Shown here: piece by piece, positions 12,557 to 21,193 of the stretch
Layout of the letters: the number at the start of each line of letters is the position of its first letter
How positions within the stretch are numbered: the stretch's first letter is position 1
Assembly: GCF_000711725.1 (NCBI RefSeq)
Contig: NZ_JONP01000007.1
Span: 1 to 64,000 of the forward strand
Reading direction: 5' to 3'
Origin: Roseomonas aerilata DSM 19363
GTDB taxonomy: Bacteria; Pseudomonadota; Alphaproteobacteria; Acetobacterales; Acetobacteraceae
DNA length: 64,000 bases
Translations under genes and position numbers: made by a program
Notes under the pieces: model-generated
Seen by the model: the letters and a program-made list of their open reading frames with translations, nothing else
Databases searched by the model: none
What the model was told of the DNA's origin: nothing

Positions 12557-13153
12557 ATGAAAATCTGGGCGCTGACCGGCGGGATCGGCATGGGCAAGTC
12601 CACCGCCACCGCCACGCTGCGGCGCCACCGCATTCCCGTCTTCGACGCGGACGCCGCCGTGCACCGGCTGCAAGGGCCGGGCGGAGCGGCCGTGCGCCCC
12701 ATCGCCGCCGCCTTCCCCGGCACCACCCGCCCCACGCCGCGCGGCCCGATGGTGGACCGGGAGGCGCTGCGCCGCGTCGTGCTGAGCGACCCAGCCGCGC
12801 TGCGGCGGCTGGAGGCGATCGTCCACCCGCTCGTTCGCCGCGAGGAAGGGCGCTTCCTCGCCCGCGCACGGCGCCGCGGCGCGCGGCTGGCCGTGCTCGA
12901 CGTGCCGCTGCTCTTCGAAACCGGCGGCGAGCGGCGGGCCGATGCCGTGATCGTCGTCACCGCGCCGCCCGCCATCCAGCGCGCCCGCGTGCTCCGCCGC
13001 CGCGGCATGACGGAGGAGCGGCTGCGCGCCATCCTCGCCCGCCAGGTGCCGGACAGCCTGCGCCGCCGCCGCGCCGACCACCTCATCCAGACCGGCCTCT
13101 CCCGCCACCATGCTCAGCGGAGCATGCGGCGGCTGCTGGCGGATCAAGGCTGA
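12557..13153 (+). CDS. coaE: Dephospho-CoA kinase
   Basis: A 198-residue P-loop kinase phosphorylating dephospho-CoA, the last step of coenzyme A synthesis. Walker A is GGIGMGKST (8-16), with FDADAAVHRL and the conserved LDVPLLFETG in the lid region. It starts 10 bp after aroE and is surely co-transcribed. The length is typical. The C-terminal half is very Arg-rich. Confidence 0.94.
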   Translation: MKIWALTGGIGMGKSTATATLRRHRIPVFDADAAVHRLQGPGGAAVRPIAAAFPGTTRPTPRGPMVDREALRRVVLSDPAALRRLEAIVHPLVRREEGRFLARARRRGARLAVLDVPLLFETGGERRADAVIVVTAPPAIQRARVLRRRGMTEERLRAILARQVPDSLRRRRADHLIQTGLSRHHAQRSMRRLLADQG

Positions 13154-13180
13154 GGGGCAGGCGCCCAGCGGTGGCCAGCC

Positions 13181-13378
13181 ATGCGCCGGTACCGTTGGCC
13201 CGGAGGCCCCTCCGTCACCATCTCCCTGTCACCCTCTGCTGAGGGAAAACAAGGGATTAAGATAGTGCTTACGACCATGTTCCTCATCGTCCTGGCCGGC
13301 CTGACGGCGGCCAATGTCGCGGCGCGGGTGGCCCTGGATCACGCCCCGATCCGCGTTCCCGTGACCGGCCGCGACTGA
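13181..13378 (+). CDS. Possible small membrane protein
   Basis: A 65-residue open frame between coaE and dnaQ, not recognised. Its second half could form one membrane helix (MFLIVLAGLTAANVAARVAL) and might start at the internal ATG 13277, giving about 34 residues. There is no clear ribosome site. The rest of the 341-bp gap shows no other signal apart from a GC-rich stretch ahead of dnaQ. Confidence 0.28.
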   Translation: MRRYRWPGGPSVTISLSPSAEGKQGIKIVLTTMFLIVLAGLTAANVAARVALDHAPIRVPVTGRD

Positions 13379-13494
13379 TCCGACCGGCCTCCCGCCTGCC
13401 CAGGGTTCCCCGTGGGAGCCCTGACGGGCGGAGCTGCGGCGGCGGCCGGGAGAAGACCCTTCGGCCGCCGCCCCAACTCCCCTAAACTCCGCCC

Positions 13495-14184
13495 ATGACC
13501 CGCGCCCTCATCCTCGACACCGAGACCACCGGCCTCGACCCCGCCACCGGCGACCGCGTGCTGGAAGTGGCGGCGATCGAGGTGGTGAACCTCATGCCGA
13601 CCGGCCGCTCCTTCCACCGCCTGATCAACCCCGAGCGCGACGTGCCTCCGGAGGCGACGAAGGTGCACAGCTTCACCGCCGCCATGCTGGCCGATAAGCC
13701 GCTCTTCGCCGAGATCCTGCCGGAGCTCCTCGACTTCCTCGGCGACGATCCCGTCATCGCGCACAACGCGCCCTTCGACTTCAACTTCCTCGACCACGAG
13801 TTCGACCGCTGCGGCACGCCGCGCATCGACCGCAGCCGCATGGTCGATACGCTGGTCATGGCGAAGAAGCGCTTCCCCGGCCTGCCCAACTCGCTCGACG
13901 CCCTCTGCCGCCGCTTCGGCATCGACCTCTCGGCGCGCACGACCCACAACGCGCTGCTCGACGTGCAGCTCCTCGGCCAGGTTTACCTGGAACTGATGGG
14001 TGGCAAGCAGCCGGGCCTGGAACTGGCGACCAGCATCGGCGCCCGCTCCGGCCTCATCGCCACCAGCGGACCCACCATCCGGACCCCGCGCCCTATCGTG
14101 CCGAGCGCCGAAGATCTGGAACGCCACGCGGCCTTCGTCGCGAAGCTGAAGGAGCCGGTCTGGGCGACGATCGAGGAGGGGTAG
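13495..14184 (+). CDS. dnaQ: DNA polymerase III epsilon subunit (3'-5' exonuclease)
   Basis: A 229-residue DEDDh exonuclease that proofreads for the replicative polymerase. Exo I is LDTETTGLD with Asp8/Glu10; Exo II is HNAPFDFNFLDHEF; Exo III is HNALLDVQLL. The C-terminal tail that binds the alpha subunit is present. It is downstream of coaE in the same direction, and its stop is directly followed by repeat FHR-2, across which it meets maf head-on. In related genomes ppsR, maf, aroE, coaE and dnaQ read in one direction. Confidence 0.95.
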   Translation: MTRALILDTETTGLDPATGDRVLEVAAIEVVNLMPTGRSFHRLINPERDVPPEATKVHSFTAAMLADKPLFAEILPELLDFLGDDPVIAHNAPFDFNFLDHEFDRCGTPRIDRSRMVDTLVMAKKRFPGLPNSLDALCRRFGIDLSARTTHNALLDVQLLGQVYLELMGGKQPGLELATSIGARSGLIATSGPTIRTPRPIVPSAEDLERHAAFVAKLKEPVWATIEEG

Positions 14185-14399
14185 CGCTGGTGGCCCCCGG
14201 AGAGGGCTCCGCCCTCTCCGGACCTCTCCCGCCAAGGGCCTGAGGCCCTTGGATCCCCATCTGTGGGCCCTTTCCTGATCATGCAGTCGCCTCGGGTCAT
14301 CGACCCGAGGCGCACCGGCCGTCCAGTATTCCCAACTCGAAGAAAAAGATGAGTGGGGGTCTGGGGGAGAGAATTCTTTCTCTCCCCCAGGGTCACCCG
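14185..14399 (-). repeat. FHR-2, four-hairpin repeat, F-to-A orientation
   Basis: Order on the plus strand: terminal repeat GCGCTGGTGGCC (14184-14195), F 14199-14219, E 14232-14252 (CCAAGGGCC-TGA-GGCCCTTGG, perfect), C 14289-14311, linker GAAAAAGATGAGTGGGGG, A 14363-14388, then GGGTCACCCGCGC. It fills the whole gap between the convergent dnaQ and maf stops; the terminal TCA is the maf stop codon on the minus strand. Confidence 0.93.
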
Positions 14400-15010
14400 C
14401 GCAGAACCTCGTGCTGCCGCAGGAATCCCAGCAGGGCCAGGAGCGGCAGCCCGAGGATGGCCGCGTGCTCGCCGTCCACGCGGTCGAAGAGGTGCACGCC
14501 CGGTCCTTCCAGGCGGTAGGCGCCCACGCTTTCCGTCACGCGATCGCCCTCCAGCGAGAGGTAGGCGTCGAGGAAGGCATCGGAGAAGGGGCGCATGGTC
14601 AGGCGCGGCGTGGCGACGTGCTGCCAGATGCGTTCGCCGCCGCGCCAACACAGCACGGCGGTGACGAGCTGGTGGGTCCCGCCGCGCAGGGCCTGGAGGT
14701 GGGCGCGGGCGCCGGCGGGGTTCTCGGGCTTGTCGAACCAGCGGTCGCCGAGAACGAGGATTTGGTCGCAGCCGATGACGAGGGCCTCGGGCCGGCGGGC
14801 GGCGATGCGCCGGGCCTTCGCCTCGGCCAGCATCAGGGCGGCGTCGGCGGCGGGGAAGCCCTCGGCCTTGGCGCTCTCCTTGATGGAGGCCTCGTCCACG
14901 GCGGCGGCGAGGGCTTCGAAGCGCAGGCCGGCGGCGTCAAGCAGGGCGCGGCGGGCGGAGGAGGCGCTGGCGAGAACCAGGGCCGGGGTTTCGGCCTGAA
15001 GCGCGCTCAT
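14393..15010 (-). CDS. maf: Maf-type nucleoside triphosphate pyrophosphatase
   Basis: A 205-residue Maf/HAM1-fold house-cleaning enzyme that hydrolyses noncanonical or methylated dNTP/NTPs. It opens with the family motif [14 protein letters not shown] and has the catalytic Asp region [18 protein letters not shown] and the SVGAYRLEG loop. The ATG overlaps the ppsR stop by 4 nt, so the pair is translationally coupled. It reads toward dnaQ and ends in the FHR-2 repeat. Confidence 0.93.
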   Translation of the reverse strand: MSALQAETPALVLASASSARRALLDAAGLRFEALAAAVDEASIKESAKAEGFPAADAALMLAEAKARRIAARRPEALVIGCDQILVLGDRWFDKPENPAGARAHLQALRGGTHQLVTAVLCWRGGERIWQHVATPRLTMRPFSDAFLDAYLSLEGDRVTESVGAYRLEGPGVHLFDRVDGEHAAILGLPLLALLGFLRQHEVLRG

Positions 15011-15882
15011 CGGGCGGGCGGCCCCTGGTTGGCGCCGTGCGGCGTGCCGGGGGGCGCCGTGCGCGCGTGCCAGGCCTCCATGAGCTGGAGGACGGTCGCG
15101 GCGGTTTCCTCGATGCTGCGGCGGGTCACGTCGATCACCGGCCAGCCGCGGGCGGTGCAGAGGCGGCGGGCGGCGAGGATCTCGGCCTTTACCGCCTCGG
15201 GGTCCACGTAGTCCGTCGCGTCCTGCCGCACGCCGCCGGTGCCGATGAGCTTCAGCCGGTGGCGGCGGATTTCCAGCAGCGCGTTCACCTCGATCGTCAG
15301 GCCGATGACGGGGCAGGGCGGGTTGTTCAGCTCCACCGGCAGGGGGGCGCCGGGCACGATGGGCACGTTGGCCGCCTTGATGCCGCGGTTGGCGAGATAG
15401 AAGCAGGTGGGCGTCTTACTGCTGCGGGAGACGCCGACGAGGCAGGCATCGGCCTCGGCGATCCCGGCGGTGCCCTGGCCGTCGTCATGCGCGAGGACGT
15501 AGTGCATGGCGTCGATGCGGCGGAAGTAGTCTGCGTCCAGCACGTGCTGGGCGGCGCGCTTCTCCTTCGCGGCCTCGCCGATCTCGCGCTGGAGGAGGTC
15601 GAGCGTCTGGTCGAGCACCGAGAGGCTGGTGACACCGAGGCGGGTGCAGAACTCCTCCAGGCTGTGGCGCAGCGACTTGTCGGCCAGCGTGAAGCAGACC
15701 GGGCCCGGCTCGGCCTGGATGCCTTCCAGCACCTGCTCGAGCTGGAAGCGGGAGCGCACGAGGAACCAGCGGTGCTGGATCACATGCGGGTCCTCGAAGC
15801 GCGCGAGGGTCGCGCGGGACATCGAGTTGAGGGTTTCCCCCGTGCTGTCGGAGACGAGGTGGAGGTTGATGGTGCGGGGCAT
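15007..15882 (-). CDS. Pyruvate, phosphate dikinase regulatory protein (kinase/phosphorylase)
   Basis: A 291-residue member of the PPSR/DUF299 family, a bifunctional ADP-dependent kinase and Pi-dependent pyrophosphorylase that switches pyruvate phosphate dikinase or PEP synthase. The P-loop-like motif [10 protein letters not shown] is at 150-159; the start [17 protein letters not shown] is canonical. It is the homologue of the first gene next to the origin in Caulobacter and Rickettsia. Its 5' end faces the predicted oriC, with hemE on the other side. Confidence 0.93.
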   Translation of the reverse strand: MPRTINLHLVSDSTGETLNSMSRATLARFEDPHVIQHRWFLVRSRFQLEQVLEGIQAEPGPVCFTLADKSLRHSLEEFCTRLGVTSLSVLDQTLDLLQREIGEAAKEKRAAQHVLDADYFRRIDAMHYVLAHDDGQGTAGIAEADACLVGVSRSSKTPTCFYLANRGIKAANVPIVPGAPLPVELNNPPCPVIGLTIEVNALLEIRRHRLKLIGTGGVRQDATDYVDPEAVKAEILAARRLCTARGWPVIDVTRRSIEETAATVLQLMEAWHARTAPPGTPHGANQGPPAR

Positions 15883-16216
15883 GTCGGCGGCAACCTAGCC
15901 CAAGCGCGGCCCCGCTGGGGAGGACGCGACTCACGAGGGTGAGTCCTGGGGATGAATTCTGACCTTCCGGGGCGCGCCATGAGTCACGGGGGCGGTGAGT
16001 CACGACTCACGCCACCCGGGATAGAATCGCGCTGTAAGGGCTCGAGTCATCCGGAGCGAGTCACCGACTCGCCTCCGATTGCCGAGTCGCCACGCCTTCC
16101 AGCCTGTGGAAAACCCTCGGGATGAAATGCGCCGCCCGCTGCGTCCACAGGACTCACAGGCATCAACCCCTCACCTCATCCTTTCTAAGAATCCTAATTA
16201 GAGAGAAAGAGGGGCC
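15883..16216. other. Predicted chromosomal replication origin (oriC)
   Basis: This 334-bp gene-free gap lies between ppsR and hemE, the pair known to flank the origin in Caulobacter and Rickettsia. It contains 12 GANTC sites (the CcrM methylation target): at 15928, 15941, 15981, 15997, 16004, 16024, 16044, 16058, 16066, 16084, 16151 and 16189. About one would be expected at this GC content. TGTGGAAAA at 16105-16113 matches a DnaA box in reverse, and TCCACA at 16144-16149 is a partial one. The end (16170-16215) is strikingly AT-rich with CTAATTAG, a plausible unwinding region and hemE promoter. Genes are transcribed away on both sides. Inferred from sequence and context only. Confidence 0.8.
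16105..16113 (-). promoter_or_regulatory. DnaA-box match in predicted oriC
   Basis: TGTGGAAAA fits the relaxed DnaA box (TTWTNCACA read on the opposite strand). It lies inside the GANTC-rich gap between ppsR and hemE, which raises the chance that it is functional. Confidence 0.5.
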
Positions 16217-17266
16217 ATGGACCCCGCGGATAAGCCCTTCCTGAGAGCCCTGGCCGGCGAGGCCGTCTGGCCGCCGCCGATCTGGCTGATGCGCCAGGCG
16301 GGGCGCTACCTGCCCGAGTACCGCGCGACGAAGGAGAAGGCGGGCGGCTTCCTCGAGCTCTGCCTCAACCCCGAGCTCTCGGCCGAGGTCACCTTCCAGC
16401 CGCTGCGCCGCTTCCCGATGGACGCGGCCATCCTCTTCACCGACCTGCCGATGCTGCCCTGGGCCATGGGGCAGGGGCTGCGCTACGGGCAGGGCGGCAA
16501 CGACGGGGTGGGGCCCATCCTGGAGCCCGTGTGCGACGCCGCCGGACTCGCCGCCCTTCGCCCGGGGAACGCCGCCCGCCGCGCGGCCCCGATCATGGAG
16601 ACGGTCTCCCGCATCCGCGCCGGGCTGGAGAGGGACCACCCGGGCACCGCCCTGATCGGCTTCGCGGGCGCCCCCTGGACGGTCGCCTGCTACATGATCG
16701 ACGGCCGCGGCGGTCACGGCTTCCCCGTCGCGCGCGGGATGGCGGAGGACGACCCCGCTTTCCTCGAATCCCTCTTCGAGATCCTCATCGAGGCGGCCGA
16801 GCACTACCTCGTCGCCCAGGCCGAGGCCGGGGCGGAGGCGCTGATGCTCTTCGACTCCTGGGCCGGCCTCCTCCCGCCCGAGGGCTTCGAGCGCTGGGTG
16901 CTGGACCCCACCATCGTCCTCACCGCACGCCTTCGCGCCCGCCTGGGGCCGGATTTCCCCCTCATCGGCTTCCCCCGCCTCGCCGGGGACGGCATCCCCG
17001 CCTACGCGGCGCGCGCGGGCGTCAACGCGGTGGGGCTGGACGAGACGGTGGACCTCACCGGCCCGCTGCCGGAGGGCGTCACCCTCCAGGGCAACCTCGA
17101 CTCCCGCACCCTCGTGGCCGGCGGGGAGGCGCTGCAGGAGGCCACGGCCCACATCCTCGACGCGATGCGCGGGCGGCCCTTCGTGTTCAACCTCGGGCAC
17201 GGGATCACGCCGGATACGCCGATCGAGCACGTGGCGGCGCTGGTGGAACGGGTGCATCGGGGATAG
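16217..17266 (+). CDS. hemE: Uroporphyrinogen decarboxylase
   Basis: A 349-residue heme-pathway enzyme converting uroporphyrinogen III to coproporphyrinogen III in the cytosol. The signature PPIWLMRQAGRYLPEYR (about 20-36), the aspartate region DAAILFTDLPMLPWAMG, GFAGAPWTVACYMI and the C-terminal FNLGHGITPDTP are all present. ATG 16217 follows AAAGAGGGG. It is the first gene to the right of the predicted origin. hemH and hemJ, which usually follow soon after, lie about 16 kb away behind an accessory block. Confidence 0.97.
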   Translation: MDPADKPFLRALAGEAVWPPPIWLMRQAGRYLPEYRATKEKAGGFLELCLNPELSAEVTFQPLRRFPMDAAILFTDLPMLPWAMGQGLRYGQGGNDGVGPILEPVCDAAGLAALRPGNAARRAAPIMETVSRIRAGLERDHPGTALIGFAGAPWTVACYMIDGRGGHGFPVARGMAEDDPAFLESLFEILIEAAEHYLVAQAEAGAEALMLFDSWAGLLPPEGFERWVLDPTIVLTARLRARLGPDFPLIGFPRLAGDGIPAYAARAGVNAVGLDETVDLTGPLPEGVTLQGNLDSRTLVAGGEALQEATAHILDAMRGRPFVFNLGHGITPDTPIEHVAALVERVHRG

Positions 17267-17270
17267 GGCC

Positions 17271-17545
17271 GGCGCTGGTGGCCCCGGGGAGAGGAAGAGG
17301 GAATTCTTCCTCTCCCCGGACCCCTCACCATCATCTTTTTCCTCGAATTTGAGTGGCTTAGGGGCCTGTGCGCCTTGGGTCGTGGACCCGAGGCGACTGC
17401 ACGCGCAGGAAAGGCACCTGGAAGGACCCGGCCTTTGGTCATCGTATCCGCGACAGCCAGATGGGGATCCAAGGGCCTCAGGCCCTTGGCGGATCCGAGG
17501 CACTGCCTCGGATGTCCGGAGAGGGAGGAGCCCTCTCCCGGAGCC
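17271..17545 (+). repeat. FHR-3, four-hairpin repeat with extra palindrome G (long A subtype)
   Basis: The terminal repeat GGCGCTGGTGGCC (17271-17283) is followed by long palindrome A (17284-17319, arms GGGGAGAGGAAGA), CATCATCTTTTT, C 17372-17394 (one mismatch), a longer spacer with an insert absent from short copies, E 17469-17489 (perfect), G 17494-17512 (TCCGAGGCA-N-TGCCTCGGA) and F 17518-17538. It lies between tandem genes hemE and the SDR; nothing else is visible in this 358-bp gap. Confidence 0.9.
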
Positions 17546-17624
17546 GCCCGAGCCGACAGCCCCCTGATTGACACTCGCGCCCCCGCCGGGAAGCCTCCCG
17601 CCCCGTAAGGAAGAGGAAGCGCCC

Positions 17625-18413
17625 ATGGATCTCGCCCTGCGCGGTCGCCGCGCCGTCGTGACCGGCGGTTCCCTCGGCATCGGCCGGGCGATCGCGCGGG
17701 AGCTGGCGGCGGAGGGCGTGGCCGTCGCCATCGTCGCCCGCGACGCGGCGCGGCTGGAGGCGGCGGCGCGCGCCCTCGCGGATGAGACGGGGGGAACCGT
17801 CATCCCCCTCCCCGCCGATCTCTCGGCCGCCGAAGGCGCGGAGGCGGCGATGGAGGCCGCGAGGAACGCCCTCGGCGGCGTCGATATCCTCGTGAACAAC
17901 GCGGGCGCGACGCCGATGGGCCGCATCGGCGACACGCCGGACGCCACCTGGGCGAAGTCGATCAACCTCAAGCTCATGGGCTATGCCCGCTGCGCGCGGG
18001 CGCTGACGCCGGCGATGCGCGAGCGTCGCTGGGGGCGCGTGATCAACATCATCGGCCGCTCCGGCCACCAGCCGCGGGCGAACTACATCGTCGGTAGCTC
18101 GGTGAACGCCTCGCTGCTCGCCTTCACCCACGCGCTGGCGCAGGAATGCGCCCCGGACAACGTGCTGGTGACGGGCGTGAACCCCGGGCCCATCCAGACC
18201 CCCCGCTGGGACACGCTGACGGCCCAGGGCGCCGCCGACACCGGCCGCAGCGCGGAGGCCGAGAACCGGGCGGCCGTGGAGAGCACCGCCCTAGGCCGCC
18301 TCGGCACGCCGGAGGAGGTGGCGGGGCTGATTGCCTTCCTCTGCTCCGACCGGGCGGGCTACATCACCGGCACGATGATCGATGTGGATGGCGGCGGCAC
18401 ACGCTGCATCTAG
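17625..18413 (+). CDS. SDR-family oxidoreductase with atypical active site
   Basis: A 262-residue short-chain dehydrogenase/reductase-like protein. The Rossmann start VTGGSLGIGRAIA (12-24) and NNAG (91-94) are intact, so NAD(P) binding is likely. The active-site tyrosine is Tyr154, but the lysine expected four residues later is Ser158 (YIVGS), and no serine stands 12-13 residues before it. A subgroup of SDRs shares this altered motif; the reaction, if any, is unknown. ATG 17625 follows GGAAGAGGAAGC. It stands alone between the FHR-3 repeat and the convergent sensor kinase. Confidence 0.8.
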   Translation: MDLALRGRRAVVTGGSLGIGRAIARELAAEGVAVAIVARDAARLEAAARALADETGGTVIPLPADLSAAEGAEAAMEAARNALGGVDILVNNAGATPMGRIGDTPDATWAKSINLKLMGYARCARALTPAMRERRWGRVINIIGRSGHQPRANYIVGSSVNASLLAFTHALAQECAPDNVLVTGVNPGPIQTPRWDTLTAQGAADTGRSAEAENRAAVESTALGRLGTPEEVAGLIAFLCSDRAGYITGTMIDVDGGGTRCI

Positions 18414-18448
18414 GCCGCGGCGCTGCCGGCCATGTGGACGCCCGGTCC

Positions 18449-20935
18449 TTACCCGGCCGAGGTGAGGCTGGTCAGGCGGTCCGCCAGATCCGAGCCGAGC
18501 ACGGGCTTGCGCAGGAGGGAGAAGTTCTGCGTCATGGCCCCCTCCAGCGCGAGCGGCACGCCGTCCTCGGCATTGCCGGTCAGCAGGACGGTGGGAATGG
18601 ATGCTCGCCGCTTCCTGACGGCGCGGATGAGTTCGAGCCCGTTCATGCCGGGCATGTTGAGGTCGGTGACAAGCGCATCCACCATGCCCGCCCGGTCCAG
18701 CAGCGACAGCGCTTCCTCGGCACCCCGGGCGGGCAGCACCTCGTAGCCCTCGTCCTCCAGCTCGGTGACAAGCACCTCCCGCACGACATCCTCGTCCTCG
18801 ACGAGAAGGACCAGGGGCTTCCGGGCCACCGGATGCTCGCCCGCCTCCTCCGCGCGGGCATCGCCCGGACTTGCGGCCGCACCCCTCGCCGGCTCCCTTA
18901 CCGGCTCATTCACGGGCTCCTTCACCGGGAACCACAGGAACACGGTCGTCCCCTCGCCCAGCCTGCTCTCGATGGCCAGGGCGCCGCCGGACTGTTCCAC
19001 AAAGCCCCTGGCCATCGCCAGGCCCAGCCCGTTGCCCTCGCCGCGGCCCTTCGTGGTGAAGAACGGCTCGGCCGCGCGCGCAAGCGTCTTGCCGTCCATG
19101 CCGACGCCGGTATCGGTCACGGCCAGGCGGATATACCCGCCTGGCTGCAGCCCGCCCGGCGCCGCCCGCCCGGCGATGGTTTCCGCACTGGCGGCGAAGG
19201 TCAGTGATCCACCCCCCTGCATGGCGTCACGCGCATTCGTGGCCAGGTTCACCAGCACCGTCTCGAGCTGGCCCCTGTCGGCGAGCAGCCACGGGAAGGG
19301 CGAAGGCACGACGACACGGACCGCGATATGCGATCCCAGCGTGTGGGACAGGATTTCCTGCAACCCCGCGAAGAGCGCGGCGACGTCGATGGGCTCGGCC
19401 CTGAGGTCGCTCTGCTGCGCGAAGGCGAGAAGCCGGCGTGTCACGGAGGTGCCGCGCGCCGATGCCTTCAGGATCAGCCGGGCGAAGCGGCGCACCGCCT
19501 CCGGATCGGCCGCGCGCCGGTCGATCGTCGCCGCGCAGCCTGTCGTCGCCTGCAGCACATTGTTGAAGTCGTGCGCGATCCCGCCGGCGAGCTGGCCGAG
19601 CGCCTGCATGCGCTGCGCGAGGGCGGCCTTGGCCTGGGCCTCCTCCCGTGCGGAGACCTCCGCCTCGACCCGGGCCTGAAGTTCCTCGTTCAGTCGCCGA
19701 AGGTCCGCCTGGGCCCTGTCCCGCTCCGCGCTCGAAACCCGCAGGTTAGCGGCCGCCTCCGCGAGCGACGCGGAGACCCCGTTCACCTCCAGTATCGAGG
19801 TCGAGACCGGGGAAAGCGGGGCCGCGCGCCCCACTTCGCGGGTCATGGAGCTGAGCACCCCGATCGCATACGCGAGCTGCCGGGCGTAGAGCAGCGTCGC
19901 GGCGGCCGACAGTCCCAGCCCGATCAGGCCTACCCAGCCGAAATAGCGCATGGACTGCCGGAGCGGCGCGCTCAGCATGGCTTCCGGCACGCCGGTCGCG
20001 ACGCGCCAGCCCCAGCCCGGCAGACGGACATAGGCGCCCCATACGGGCACGCCGGCGACATTCACGCTGCGCACGCTTCCCTCCGCGGCCGTGACGTTCG
20101 CCCGCAGGGCCGGGTTGGCCAGTTGCCCGACGAAGCGGTCGTGCTCCGCGGAGCGCGCGACGATCCGGTCCTGCCGGTCGAGGATGGAAACCACCCATCC
20201 CGGCGCCGTCCGGTCACCCGAGAGAAGCGAGGTCAGGCGCTGCGCCCGCACGGCGATGTTGAGGGCGAAGACCACCTCGCCATCCCGCATGACCGGGGCA
20301 TCGAGAAGCACATAGGGCTGTCGGTCCGTCGTGCCGACATACAGGTCCGAGACACAGGGCGCCCCCGTCCTGAACACGCACTCGTCCGCCGCCAGGACAG
20401 CCGGGGCCGCCGTGACCGGAAGCGGCGTTCCGAATGGGAACAAGGTATTGATCAGCTGCTGTCCCGAACGGTCGCGCATGACGATGGCGCCGCCCGGCGG
20501 CGCCATCTGCGCCGCCTGCTCGTGGAACCGCCGGAGGTCGCCGTCCTGGATGGCCGGCGAGGTGGCGAGGGCCTTGAGGATCCCGCTGTAGCTGGCGAGC
20601 TCGCGATCCAGGTCGAAGGCCAGGTTGCGCGTGACCAGGATCGTCTGGTGCTCGTACTCGCGGCGCGCCTGCTGAACCGCGACCCAGCCAGCCAGGCCGA
20701 GAAGGCAAAGCAGGGGAACGATGATCGAAAGGGCGAAGACGGCGAGATGCGCCCGGACCGAAAGGACGAGCCGCGCCGGGCGTTCAGGTGCAGCGATGGT
20801 GGAATTCCCCCATGTCGACCGGTCCTGCTTACGACGCGGAGGTGCCCCCTTACTCTCCGCGCCAGGCCGCGATCCATGTCTGTTCGTATTCGTTCCGGTC
20901 AAGCCCTGGTGAGGGATTCCTGCTTTGCCCGACAT
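18449..20935 (-). CDS. Hybrid sensor histidine kinase/response regulator
   Basis: About 828 residues, an inner-membrane sensor. A basic N-terminal tail precedes helix 1 (about 62-86); a periplasmic double-Cache-like sensing region (about 90-330) with one Cys pair follows, then helix 2 (about 332-352), a coiled-coil linker, HisKA with GGIAHDFNNV (His455), an HATPase domain (N, G1, G2 boxes ending GNGLGLAMARGFVEQSGG) and a C-terminal receiver whose phospho-acceptor Asp is in VTDLNMPG. No partner DNA-binding regulator is adjacent, so output may go through the receiver to an unlinked phosphotransferase. The start is uncertain: 20935 or 21061, neither with a good ribosome site. Confidence 0.85.
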   Translation of the reverse strand: MSGKAGIPHQGLTGTNTNRHGSRPGAESKGAPPRRKQDRSTWGNSTIAAPERPARLVLSVRAHLAVFALSIIVPLLCLLGLAGWVAVQQARREYEHQTILVTRNLAFDLDRELASYSGILKALATSPAIQDGDLRRFHEQAAQMAPPGGAIVMRDRSGQQLINTLFPFGTPLPVTAAPAVLAADECVFRTGAPCVSDLYVGTTDRQPYVLLDAPVMRDGEVVFALNIAVRAQRLTSLLSGDRTAPGWVVSILDRQDRIVARSAEHDRFVGQLANPALRANVTAAEGSVRSVNVAGVPVWGAYVRLPGWGWRVATGVPEAMLSAPLRQSMRYFGWVGLIGLGLSAAATLLYARQLAYAIGVLSSMTREVGRAAPLSPVSTSILEVNGVSASLAEAAANLRVSSAERDRAQADLRRLNEELQARVEAEVSAREEAQAKAALAQRMQALGQLAGGIAHDFNNVLQATTGCAATIDRRAADPEAVRRFARLILKASARGTSVTRRLLAFAQQSDLRAEPIDVAALFAGLQEILSHTLGSHIAVRVVVPSPFPWLLADRGQLETVLVNLATNARDAMQGGGSLTFAASAETIAGRAAPGGLQPGGYIRLAVTDTGVGMDGKTLARAAEPFFTTKGRGEGNGLGLAMARGFVEQSGGALAIESRLGEGTTVFLWFPVKEPVNEPVREPARGAAASPGDARAEEAGEHPVARKPLVLLVEDEDVVREVLVTELEDEGYEVLPARGAEEALSLLDRAGMVDALVTDLNMPGMNGLELIRAVRKRRASIPTVLLTGNAEDGVPLALEGAMTQNFSLLRKPVLGSDLADRLTSLTSAG

Positions 20936-21193
20936 GAGGCGGCCCACCCGGGCGTTGAGGCGCGAAGCCTGGGAAGCGTGCCGGATTTCCCGGCCCGTGC
21001 TTGTCAGGAAGGCTGCCCTGGTGAACATCTCCGTGCCCGGGCCGGGGCCGTCCCCGCGCAACTGCCCGCTGCCTGCCCCTGGCCACGGGCCTCACTATGG
21101 GCCCTGGGCGCGGAGCCGCAGGCGGGCACCCCCGCATGCCGCTTCCGCCTGCCGCCCCTATCCCACCGCGGCGTCCGCCGCCCCGAGGATCCC

